This document shows positions 49,201-55,837 of a stretch of DNA of 64,000 nt, piece after piece. The notes below the pieces were generated by a model. It did no database searches and was not told the DNA's origin. It worked only from the letters and a program-made list of their open reading frames with translations. Each line of letters opens with the position of its first letter. Position 1 is the stretch's first letter. This stretch comes from Liolophura sinensis (Eukaryota; Mollusca; Polyplacophora; Chitonida; Chitonidae): positions 1,488,001-1,552,000 of the forward strand of contig NC_088296.1 of the NCBI RefSeq assembly GCF_032854445.1. Reading direction: 5' to 3'. The position numbers and the translations under genes are program-made.

Positions 49201-49697
49201 TATTACAGTAGAATTGTACGCTTTGTACACAAACATGCCTTGTTTTGTACGTGCCTTGTTTTGTACAAAAACGTGCCTTGTTTTGTACAAAAACGTGCCT
49301 TATTTTGTACACAAACGTGCCTTGTTTTGTACGCAAACGTGCCTTGTTTTGTACACAAACGTGCCTTGTTTTTTACAAAAACGTGCCTTGGTTTGTACAC
49401 AAACATGCCTTGGTTTGTACACAACTGTGGCTTGTTTTGTACACAAATGTGCCTTGTTTTGTACACAAAAGTGCCTTGTTTTGTACACAAACGTGCCTTG
49501 TTTTGTACACAACTGTGCCTTGTTTTGTACATAATCGTGCCTTGTTTTGTACACAATCGTGCCTTGTTTTGTACTCAACTGTGCCTTGTTTCCCCCACAG
49601 CAAACCTCACACTGAAGATTCCGTGGAAGAATCTGTACACTGAGCCTGTGGTTGCGTCTATAGATGGGCTGTACGCCCTGGGCTATCCCCAATATCG
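22126..49697 (+). CDS. VPS13: VPS13 (VPS13A/C type) N-terminal coding exons 1-4, gene incomplete
   Basis: Four exons encode the conserved chorein N-terminus: 22126-22225, 41651-41694, 48346-48389, 49601-49697. The first exon begins [18 protein letters not shown]; the rest aligns with animal VPS13A and VPS13C through [26 protein letters not shown] and [14 protein letters not shown]13 proteins are giant bridge-like lipid-transfer proteins at organelle contact sites; the chorein end forms the cap of the lipid channel. The family is over 3,000 residues long, so nearly all of the gene lies beyond the window or in unplaced sequence. Exon 3 as written carries one extra G relative to the phase left by exon 2. 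Exon 2 recurs at 55,751-55,794 after an assembly gap. VPS13A versus VPS13C orthology cannot be decided from about 95 residues, though several positions read closer to VPS13C. Confidence 0.87.
22226..23166 (+). other. VPS13 intron 1, first part
   Basis: This stretch is unique intron sequence with one inverted SINE-1 tail fragment at 22,768-22,845. No exon is recognised. Confidence 0.6.
22768..22845 (-). mobile_element. SINE-1 tail fragment
   Basis: TTGTTTGATTAGTGTTTTAC, then CTCAGGAATATTTCACTTCT and ATGACAGCAATCAGCATT, is the inverted SINE-1 3' block. Confidence 0.75.
23167..23401. repeat. 25-bp minisatellite, about 9 units
   Basis: The units carry GGGAGTGTGAACCACTGCGT followed by CATAT. One unit has a short insertion (TGCATGTATGTCATAT). 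Confidence 0.93.
23602..23876. repeat. 21-bp minisatellite, about 13 units
   Basis: The units are GATGGCAGGGCTCTGCAGTG plus A, with variants at the CAGTG/CACTG/TAATG positions. The 21-bp period keeps open frames on both strands (108 and 119 codons); these are repeat artefacts. Confidence 0.93.
24133..24298. repeat. 42-bp minisatellite, 4 units
   Basis: The units share TGCATTCATAATTTGGTTAT and TTTTTATGTAGAGCC; three are nearly identical. Confidence 0.9.
24299..25515 (+). other. VPS13 intron 1, unique stretch
   Basis: No exon is accepted here. A 98-nt segment at 25,008-25,105 between CACAG and GTGAGA is open, but it matches no VPS13 region and would shift the frame between exons 1 and 2. Confidence 0.5.
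25516..26074. repeat. 18-bp minisatellite, about 31 units
   Basis: The units are CAGTGTAACTGGAGGGAA with variants TACCTAGAGGGAA and TACTCGGGGGAA, the latter 17 bp. The three types recur in runs, a fine record of unit spreading. Confidence 0.94.
26205..26702. repeat. 44-bp minisatellite, about 11 units
   Basis: The units share CCCAAACTAATTATGCCCAC and TTTCTTTCCTTGTTTGGGG, with 43-bp forms. The open frames across it cycle through frames and are artefacts. Confidence 0.93.
26995..27582. repeat. 45-bp minisatellite, about 13 units
   Basis: The units contain GGCCTGTTTGTGGGGTCTAC, AGTGTGACCCACATGTACAT and ATTCA. The period is a multiple of three and stop-free, which opens frames of 218-265 codons on both strands; their composition follows the DNA repeat, with no domain. 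Confidence 0.94.
27583..28430 (+). other. VPS13 intron 1, with two RFX-like sites
   Basis: This is unique sequence. At 28,201-28,240 a 20-bp segment containing GTTGTCATGGAAAC is present twice in tandem; each copy is close to the RFX X-box palindrome. Confidence 0.45.
28436..28982. repeat. 22-bp minisatellite, about 25 units
   Basis: The units are TCTCCTCAGAACATGTGGAG plus TT, with variants ATATATGGAG, ATATATTGAG and CCTGTGGAG. Pairs of variants alternate in the middle, indicating 44- and 66-bp higher-order copying. Confidence 0.94.
29338..30325. repeat. 67-bp minisatellite with nested 15-bp and 37-bp starts
   Basis: The main unit of 67 bp (AAGTGATTTAGGGTACTTGT, ATCTGTAACCCCGAGAAAAA, GGTAAAGTGCTCACTGAAGA, GATCAAT) is repeated about 13 times. 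Its left edge has CTTGTATCTGTAACC repeated four times (15 bp), and near 29,540-29,600 there are short units lacking the AAAAAGGTAAAG...GATCAAT part. It is unrelated in sequence to the 67-bp array of intron 2. Confidence 0.94.
30326..32330 (+). other. VPS13 intron 1, unique stretch
   Basis: No exon or RNA gene is recognised. A palindromic X-box-like site GTTACCATGGTTAC lies at 31,357-31,370, and a CCCCCTCC / CACACA simple-sequence run at about 31,630-31,670. Confidence 0.45.
32331..33350. repeat. 39-bp minisatellite with composite units
   Basis: The units share GAATTGTATGACTCCTATAT and AACATTACAATGCACTGTA. A second type carries AATGTAAAACTTCATTGCA. A block of about 230 bp (about 32,640-32,760 and 32,850-32,990, including TTATTGCACCACTCCTATAC) is itself repeated. 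Roughly 25 units in all. The 39-bp period explains the open frames on both strands. Confidence 0.92.
33351..34957 (+). other. VPS13 intron 1, unique stretch
   Basis: No recognised exon or repeat. An open frame of 124 codons at 33,698-34,072 has no family signature and no splice context fitting VPS13. Confidence 0.45.
34958..35392. repeat. 18/15-bp minisatellite
   Basis: The units are CTCCTACACTGATATGGT or, shortened, CCTACACTGATTTGT, in mixed order (about 25 units). A longer phrase with GATCACTGGTCGTACACTGA occurs twice. Confidence 0.92.
35535..36318. repeat. 111-bp tandem repeat, 7 units (copy A)
   Basis: The units begin CCAACAAACACTTGAGCACA and include GAGGGTCTGTCCAGTTACCT, ACATGTAAACCCTTGGCCTG and GACTGTGACTGAAAAATCAC. 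Starts are 111 bp apart. The same array with at least 12 units lies to the right of the assembly gap. Confidence 0.95.
36327..36484 (+). mobile_element. SINE-1 3' half (copy A)
   Basis: It joins the last 111-bp unit directly and shows GGAAAGGTCTCCAGCAACCT, GCGGATGGTCGTGGGTTTCC, TAATGCTGGCCGCCGTTGTA, AATATTCTTGAGTACGGCGT, AAACACCAATCAAATAAATA. It is the clearest copy of the conserved tail. Confidence 0.9.
36490..36740 (+). mobile_element. SINE-2 copy, 5' truncated (copy A)
   Basis: It shows GGCACTCAGCACTGAGAAGC, GGAAACAGGACTGATTGGCC, TGGTGTCAGAAGATCATGAC, AGCACTTTGGCAGCATGGAC, ACAAGAAGACACAGTATATG, TACACACACCTAATGACTCC, ending GCTAAGCCCCAAGCATACAT. Confidence 0.85.
37605..38135 (+). mobile_element. 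SINE-2, full-length with internal 42-bp expansion (copy A)
   Basis: A tRNA-like head (GTGGCCTAATAGTGAGAGC, then a B-box-like GGATCAAACCCGGGTC) is followed by CTTGCTTGATGCCCAGCACT, GGAAACATAACTGGTTGGTG, five 42-bp units at about 37,759-37,985 (GTGTCATGCCTGGTGTCTTC, ATGATATGTGACTGGGCCA), then ACAAGAAGACACAATATATA and the tail TTAAGTACGATGTTAAACCC. The 42-bp units open 113-124-codon frames on both strands; these are not genes. Confidence 0.88.
38562..38858 (+). mobile_element. SINE-1 with internal 45-bp expansion (copy A)
   Basis: It shows GTGACCAGGAGCCTCTAACC, GAGTTCAAGTCCAGCTCATG, TGGGAAGGTCTTCCATCAAC, then about three 45-bp units around CCTCCCACCAGATAATGCTT. The units come from the SINE core GTTTCCTCCCACCATAATGC. 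The usual tail is missing. Confidence 0.85.
39195..39312 (+). mobile_element. Decayed SINE-1-like tail (copy A)
   Basis: GAAATATTCTGGAGTACGGC, TCATAACACCGACTGTTCAC and AATAAATGAATG resemble the SINE-1 tail block but are strongly diverged. Confidence 0.5.
39817..41558. repeat. 70-bp minisatellite, about 25 units (copy A)
   Basis: The units contain GGCATCACATTGAGGGAGGT, GACACCATATATTTGAGTAT and ATGAGTCATCATGCCTTGGG. Two main types (CCTATCAATGAG and CCTATCGCTGAG) alternate over long stretches, so the working unit is often a 140-bp dimer. At the corresponding place in the block after the gap (about 55,590-55,660) there is only one unit. The array ends about 90 bp before VPS13 exon 2. Confidence 0.96.
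41651..41694 (+). CDS. VPS13: VPS13 exon 2 (copy A)
   Basis: A 44-nt exon between TTTGTTTCAG and GTAAGT. With the single base from exon 1 it reads [15 protein letters not shown], matching the second strand of the VPS13 chorein region. It leaves phase 0. Confidence 0.93.
41740..48153. repeat. 67-bp satellite-like array filling VPS13 intron 2 (copy A)
   Basis: About 96-98 units follow the donor of exon 2 after some 45 bp. A unit consists of GTACATGTATGGAGTGTGTG, TGGACGTGGGCACAGGAATT, CTGGTCCGTCCCTGCACAAC, ACTTACC (67 bp); a 61-bp form lacks GTGGGC or its equivalent. Nearly every unit has one EcoRI site (GAATTC). 67 is not a multiple of three, and the consensus is stop-free in several frames on both strands, so open frames of up to 565 codons appear (45,274-46,971). 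These are artefacts: frames on both strands are equally open and no start, splice or domain context supports them. Confidence 0.97.
48154..48345 (+). other. VPS13 intron 2, 3' end
   Basis: The unique sequence between the array and exon 3 ends in a long T-run and TTTTTTTTCAG, a strong acceptor. Confidence 0.75.
48346..48389 (+). CDS. VPS13: VPS13 exon 3, one base out of phase
   Basis: The acceptor is TTTTTTTTCAG and the donor GTGAGT. From 48,347 it reads [14 protein letters not shown] plus one base, matching the family. The canonical acceptor, however, leaves an extra G at 48,346: exon 2 ends in phase 0, so the spliced frame would read GGA-TGA and stop. The exon would be 43 nt without the extra base. 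The reading of the exon is secure; the base count at the GGG run (48,345-48,347) is suspect. Confidence 0.85.
48428..48513. repeat. 28-bp repeat, 3 units
   Basis: The units are TTAACTAGCCCTTAGCTAAG followed by TGCGCGTG, with small changes. It lies in VPS13 intron 3 directly after the exon 3 donor region. Confidence 0.85.
48514..48929 (+). other. VPS13 intron 3, unique stretch
   Basis: AT-rich intron sequence; nothing recognised. Confidence 0.5.
48930..49170 (+). mobile_element. SINE-2 copy, 3' truncated
   Basis: It shows a head-like GGGGGCGGTAGATCCAGGG, then GGGTCACACCTAAGACTTAA, TTCCTTGCTTGGTGTTCAGC, GTATCAGTATAATGGCTCGG and GAAGCAGCACTAGATAAA; the match weakens before the tail. Confidence 0.72.
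49226..49590. repeat. 22-bp minisatellite reaching the exon 4 acceptor
   Basis: About 17 units of GCCTTGTTTTGTACACAAAC plus GT with single changes. The last unit, GCCTTGTTTCCCCCACAG, is the pyrimidine tract and 3' splice site of exon 4. Open frames on both strands (up to 159 codons) follow the repeat. Confidence 0.94.
49601..49697 (+). CDS. VPS13: VPS13 exon 4
   Basis: The acceptor is TTTCCCCCACAG and the donor GTGAGT. The exon reads (A)[18 protein letters not shown]... to ...YPQYR, leaving phase 2. The IPWKNLY motif is nearly invariant in VPS13 proteins, which makes this the most secure exon after exon 1. Confidence 0.94.
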
Positions 49698-50555
49698 GTG
49701 AGTTTGTGCTGGCAAGTTTAGTTGTATTGTACTTGCTTTGATATTTAACACGATTTTTGATGAATGTTAAAGAATACATGAAAAAGTAAAGTACAATAAA
49801 ACAAAGAATGTGGCCCTAAGGAAAATTAAGGAAGGTATTCCAATGCATTCAGAAAATTTTTTCTTTGTTGGGGCATATTTTATATTTCTTAATAACCCCT
49901 CTATTTAATGAGTAATTTTCTTCAGTTCTCAAGAATATTGAATATATTGTTGTCCTCAGGGACCATATTAAAAATGCAGTGATATTGATGGGTTTTCAAT
50001 GAAGTGAGTCCCTGGGACCCAGAGGCGGCTAAATGAGTGGGTCCCATTGGAAATGAGTGGGTCCTGAATAAAATGTTTTTCTTGGAGTTAAACTTCTGGT
50101 CGATTTAATAATTTTTAATAAAATAAATTAAATAATGCTTTTGGATGACTCAGACTATGATCAGGAGATCTCTACTGCGCCTGATAAATGCCTATAAGGG
50201 CAATATCTAGGAGAAAACAGTTAAGCTTCTGTTCCCGAACTGGAAACATTGTTTTAGTCACTGAATTTATGTTTAGATTGCTGCATGTCCTTTGCAATTC
50301 ATTCTTCATATTGTACCTGGAACTGGTACTGATTTTCTAGAATAATACTGTAAGGATTTATAACTAGATATAAAATATAGAAACTGTTCCGTTATCTACC
50401 ATTATACAGTGTGTTCATTTCGAAATATTTCTAAGAAGCAGTCTTGTATTTATAAGATAAAAGTTTATAAACAATACAAAACACGTAAATGGCATAGGTC
50501 TAGTAAATCAGCAGTATGTGAGTTCTCACATTAAACAGTGTTCAACAACAACATG
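49698..50555 (+). other. VPS13 intron 4, start, up to the gap
   Basis: This is AT-rich unique sequence up to the Ns. Exon 5 of VPS13 is not seen before the gap. Confidence 0.6.
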
Positions 50556-50755
50556 NNNNNNNNNNNNNNNNNNNNNNNNNNNNNNNNNNNNNNNNNNNNN
50601 NNNNNNNNNNNNNNNNNNNNNNNNNNNNNNNNNNNNNNNNNNNNNNNNNNNNNNNNNNNNNNNNNNNNNNNNNNNNNNNNNNNNNNNNNNNNNNNNNNNN
50701 NNNNNNNNNNNNNNNNNNNNNNNNNNNNNNNNNNNNNNNNNNNNNNNNNNNNNNN
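50556..50755. other. Assembly gap of exactly 200 N
   Basis: The gap is 200 undetermined bases, a round size typical of scaffolding placeholders. The sequence on its right does not continue VPS13 intron 4 but restarts in a copy of the 111-bp array found at 35.5 kb. Confidence 0.98.
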
Positions 50756-52092
50756 GTCCAACAAACACTTGAGCACAGAGGGTCTGTCCAGTTACCTGCA
50801 TGTAAACCCTTGGCCTGGCCATGTGACCCATACTATGGACTGTGACTGAAAAATCACACCAAACAAGTCCAACAAACACTTGAGCACAGAGGGTCTGTCC
50901 AGTTACCTGCATGTAAACCCATGGCCTGGCATTGTGACCCATACTATTGACTGTGACTGAAAAATCACACCAAACAAGTCCATCAAACACTTGAGGACAG
51001 AGGGTCTGTCCAGTTACCTACATGTAAACCCATGGCCTGGCAATGTGACCCATAATATTGACTGTGACTGAAAAATCACACCAAACAAGTCCAACAAACA
51101 CTTGAGCACAGAGGGTCTGTCCAGTTACCTACATGTAAACCCATGGCCTGGCAATGTGACCCATACTATTGACTGTGACTGAAAAATCACACCAAACAAG
51201 TCCAACAAACACTTGAGCACAGAGGGTCTGTCCAGTTACCTACATGTAAACCCATGGCCTGGCAATGTGACCCATAATATTGACTGTGACTGAAAAATCA
51301 CACCAAACAAGTCCAACAAACACTTGAGCACAGAGGGTCTGTCCAGTTACCTACATGTAAACCCATGGCCTGGCAATGTGACCCATACTATTGACTGTGA
51401 CTGAAAAATCACACCAAACAAGTCCAACAAAGACTTGAGCACAGAGGGTCTGTCCAGTTACCTACATGTAAACCCTTGGCCTGGCCATGTGACCCATACT
51501 ATTGACTGTGACTGAAAAATCACACCAAACAAGTCCAACAAACACTTGAGCACAGAGGGTCTGTCCAGTTACCTACATGTAAACCCTTGGCCTGGCTATG
51601 TGACCCATAATATTGACTGTGACTGAAAAATCACACCAAACAAGTCCAACAAACACTTGAGCACAGAGGGTCTGTCCAGTTACCTACATGTAAACCCTTG
51701 GCCTGGCCATGTGACCCATACTATTGACTGTGACTGAAAAATCACACCAGACAAGTCCAACAAACACTTGAGCACAGAGGGTCTGTCCAGTTGTAAACCC
51801 TTGGCCTGGCAATGTGACCCATACTATTGACTGTGACTGAAAAATCACACCAAACAAGTCCAACAAACACTTGAGCACAGAGGGTCTGTCCAGTTACCTG
51901 CATGTAAACCCTTGGCCTGGCCATGTGACCCATACTATGGACTGTGACTGAAAAATCACACCAAACAAGTCCATCAAACACTTGAGCACAGAGGGTCTGT
52001 CCAGTTACCTACATGTAAACCCATGGCCTGGCAATGTGACCTATACTATTGACTGTGACTGAAAAATCACACCAAACAAGTCCAACAAAGAC
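50756..52092. repeat. 111-bp tandem repeat, at least 12 units (copy B)
   Basis: It has the same unit as at 35,535-36,318 but at least five more copies, with the left edge lost in the gap. One unit (near 51,790) lacks ACCTACAT. More units read AAACCCATGGCC here than in copy A. Confidence 0.95.
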
Positions 52093-52106
52093 TATAGAAA
52101 TGATAT

Positions 52107-52254
52107 TAGTGGAAAGGTCTCCAGCAACCTGCGGATGGTCGTGGGTTTCCCCAGTGCTCTGCCCGGTTTCCTCCCACCATAATGCTGGCCGCCATCGTAT
52201 AAGTGAAATATTCTTGAGTACGGCGTAAAACACCAATCAAATAAATAAATAAAT
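52107..52254 (+). mobile_element. SINE-1 3' half (copy B)
   Basis: This is the counterpart of 36,327-36,484 with several substitutions (for example GCCGCCATCGTATAAG against GCCGCCGTTGTATTAG). Confidence 0.9.
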
Positions 52255-52269
52255 TAGAAATGATATTGG

Positions 52270-52516
52270 TTGCTGTCTCTCTTGGCACTCAGCACTGAGA
52301 AGCTAGAATAAGGAAACAGGACTGGTTGGCCTGGTGTCAGAAGATCATGACTGGGTGAGGTGGTGTCTGGTGAATTAGCGGCAGCACTTTGGCGGCATGG
52401 ACTCACCCTGCTACAAGAAGACACAGTATATGTACACACACCTGATGACTCCTCATCATGTGACTGAAATCATATGACTGCTAAGCCCCAAGCATACATA
52501 CAATGATACATACATA
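52270..52516 (+). mobile_element. SINE-2, 5' truncated (copy B)
   Basis: This is the counterpart of 36,490-36,740, differing at scattered positions. Confidence 0.85.
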
Positions 52517-53384
52517 TAAAACAACAATGAAAAGAAGCATGCACTATGTGGTTCATGACCCTGCCTGGTGTCATCATCTCAGTTTGCTGTGTCTGGCAGG
52601 CCTTTGTTTGTATCGTGTACATGTTATGACTGCGGGCTATTCATCCATAGAGCTCACACACCACATACAATGTACCTGTCACTTAGCTGTGTCTGGCATG
52701 ATGGAATTGACCCAACAGTTGTGTATAGTTATAATCATCATAAAGCTCTGCCCTGACTCACATCCCTAATAACAGAGTGTTTTCTGGGTCACTGACGCTC
52801 ACCATCTGTCAGATATCCAGAGCCTACATGTAATATCCCCTCCCTCCCGTTCCATTCCCCACCCCTCGGCACAAACACAAGCTTGTTTGTCGAAGCCTAC
52901 ATCTAATAGTACCTCTGTCGAGTCCTGATACATCTAAAAATTTGATCCGTTGATCTTAATGAAGAAAACATTAAACGTAATTTTATTATTTGCTGTGCGA
53001 AAAATGGCATTATCAAGTTGTTAACCGAATTATCCCCAAGTTGGGTTTATTAATTAATTTTGCCAAGCCAGCCAACAAGCCACTAGTCAGAGAGGTGCCA
53101 GTCCAGTTCTTGCTGATTGGGCTACACCTTAAAGTTGAAATGTAAATTTTCAACCACAAAGTGCCTTGATGTATTCGACCCCTTGACCTTACTGCCCCAG
53201 CATGTGCATCAGTTAAACAATTATGCGAATACAAACCACTTAGTGTTTCATGGCACACTTAAGAATATTGTATATTTTCAACAGTGGCCAGACTGGGGAA
53301 GGGAGGAAACTCTGCAGAGCACTGTGGAAAACAACTGCTTTATGTTGTCCATGTACCTGATATGAACCTCTGGAACTTATTTAT

Positions 53385-53915
53385 TTACAGACCACTTTGG
53401 TGGCCTAATAGTGAGAGCATCCACTTCGATGTCTGCAGACCTGGGATCAAACCCGGGTCAGGTCATACCTTAGACTGTAAAAATGGTGCTTGCCGCTGCC
53501 TTGCTTGATGCCCAGCACTGGGTAGAGCAAGGAAACATAACTGGTTGGTGCAGCGTCAGTGTGATATGTGAGTGGGCTGGTGTCATGCCTGGTGTCTTCA
53601 GTATGATATGTGACTGGGCCAGTGTCATGCCTGGTGTCTTCAGCATGATATGTGACTGGGCCAGTGTCATGCCTGGTGTCTTCAGCATGATATGTGACTG
53701 GGCCAGTGTCATGCCTGGTGTCTTCAGCATGATATGTGACTGGGCCAGTGTCATGCCTGGTGTCTTCAACACAATACCTGGGCAGCACTTAGGCAGTATG
53801 CACTTGCCATACCACAAGAAGACACAATATATATGTACACACACCTAATGACTCTTCATGGTCACATGACTGAAAAGTTGTTAAGTACGATGTTAAACCC
53901 AAGCACGCATGCATA
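53385..53915 (+). mobile_element. SINE-2, full-length with internal 42-bp expansion (copy B)
   Basis: This is the counterpart of 37,605-38,135 at an offset of 15,780 bp, with the same five 42-bp units and almost no differences. Confidence 0.88.
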
Positions 53916-54341
53916 TTGACTTACAGCATGACTAGGAGAAGCTGGATTTGAACTCGCGACCAGAGAACAAGCAGAATCTAAGGATTTTTCAGAGTGGCCT
54001 GATGGTGGCTGTATGAACTATGTAGCAAGTAAATATCATTAAATGTCAGATTGAGGGATAAAACTGTTACAGGGATTTGGTGTGTTAATGGGAAACATTC
54101 ATCAGAACAGAGATGATAAGGAAACATTGGACTGAGAAAATCTTATTCCACAATAATATGTACTTTTAATCTGTATTAATGTACAAGGTACGTAAGACTG
54201 TTTTATATTGGTTCAAATTTTTTCTCATGGTTTAATATTAATGCTCCACTTGCATGGTAGCTTTGTTGTTTCCCTCCATCATACTATGTGTATTTCTTTC
54301 GGGGCCTTCTGTGGTTTGATGCTACCATAGCATCACCCATG

Positions 54342-54638
54342 TGACCAGGAGCCTCTAACCAATTACCTTGCTGTGAGTTCAAGTCCAGCTCATGCTGTCC
54401 TACTTTTATGTCATATGTGGGAAGGTCTTCCATCAACCTTGTGATGATCATGGGTTTCCACTGGGCTCTACCTGGTTTCCTCCAACCAGATTTATGCTAG
54501 CTACTTTCATATATTTAATGGTTTTCTCCCACCAGATAATGCTTCCTACCATCATATGTTTAATGGTTTCCTCCCACCAGATAATGCTTGCTACCATCAT
54601 GTATTTAATGGTTTCCTCCCACCAGATAATGCTTCCAT
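54342..54638 (+). mobile_element. SINE-1 with internal 45-bp expansion (copy B)
   Basis: This is the counterpart of 38,562-38,858, the same structure and unit number. Confidence 0.85.
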
Positions 54639-54974
54639 TTTTTTAACAAGTCAGCAGTGTAGTACACATTTGGCGGATGTGTTAAAATAAGTGAATTCCA
54701 TTTTTATCCTTCAGTGTGGTGTACAGTAAAATACATGTACCATTCAAACAAATGAAATACTACGAAAAAATGTGAACAGTTAACAAATAGATACTATTTC
54801 TGCTTTATATATGTGGAGGGTAGTTTAGACAAATGTGAAAATGTGGGTAGTCTTCAAACAATTAGTCAACACCTGGCCACTTGGCCATAAAACCATTTGC
54901 TCTCAGCAGATAATAATTTTCTCAATTAGCAGAACTTATTTTAAATCATTGGGTTTGCCACGTACCCATTAAGC

Positions 54975-55092
54975 GGGCTTTGGTAGGGTCCCAGCCTGGT
55001 GGGTTCTGCGACCTTAAAATTCCGGACAGCTGTCATGCAGGAAATATTCTGGAGTACGGCTCATAACACCGACTGTTCACGTTAATAAATGA
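54975..55092 (+). mobile_element. Decayed SINE-1-like tail (copy B)
   Basis: This is the counterpart of 39,195-39,312, nearly identical. Confidence 0.5.
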
Positions 55093-55589
55093 ATGTACAT
55101 GTAGCCCTGCATGTGATTGTGCACTCAGTACTGCAGTGTTTCATGACAGGAATTTTAGTCCAACAGGACTTTTAAGGCCGCTACTTGTTCAAATCGAGTT
55201 GTGAAGGAGTTTAGCAGTGACATTTTGCCTTACTCGTCACACGTGTAAATCTGAATGTATGGCCGATTGTGTGTGTATAGTGTATATTATGTTATCCTGT
55301 ATCAGACAAAATACTCCACTTTTCATTGGCCAACAACACACCATCACACCATATATTCTCGAATCCTGCAGACATGGTCAAATGTGTCTGCTGAGTAGGT
55401 TATCTCCCTTTGTGGGGTTGTGAATACAATAGTCACGCCGCTGACACTGAGTGAAACGATTCACCTACATGTACACTGTATACGTGTACATCGATCTTCT
55501 GCACTGAACTGATAGGTCTCTGCAGGATAAATTCGTTACCTGGTTACTTAGTGATAGGATACACAGGTATATGGTGTCAGTAATCCTCC

Positions 55590-55660
55590 TATTGGGTGAG
55601 GCATCACATTGAGCGAGGCGACACCATATATTTGCGTATTCTATCACTGAGTCACCATGC
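55590..55660. repeat. Single 70-bp unit (copy B)
   Basis: GGCATCACATTGAGCGAGGC, GACACCATATATTTGCGTAT and ATCACTGAGTCACCATG occur once, where copy A carries about 25 tandem units. The sequence resembles the edge units of the long array. Confidence 0.85.
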
Positions 55661-55750
55661 ACATCTAACTAATAACGATGCCACTTAGTTAGTAGATTGG
55701 ATGTGTAACCATGGTGATATGTGCATTCAGCTTGTTTTTATTTGTTTCAG

Positions 55751-55794
55751 GTGATGTTGTTCTGAAAAACTTGGATTTAAAGGAAAGTGCTTTG
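55751..55794 (+). CDS. VPS13: VPS13 exon 2, second copy (copy B)
   Basis: Its 44 nt, acceptor and donor are identical to 41,651-41,694. In the order exon 4, gap, exon 2 it cannot be part of the same transcript as a normal exon: it is phase 1 in and phase 0 out, whereas exon 4 leaves phase 2. It is either the other haplotype, a misplaced contig or a duplicated exon. Confidence 0.85.
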
Positions 55795-55837
55795 GTAAGT
55801 ACAACTACTTATACTGCGCATACTGAGACTTACACTT

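Noticed and set aside
49084-49779. Frames with [19 protein letters not shown]-type or [15 protein letters not shown]-type repeats
   Set aside because: Both strands of the 22-bp array in VPS13 intron 3. Only the last codons of the plus-strand frame (from 49,601) are genuine, being exon 4.
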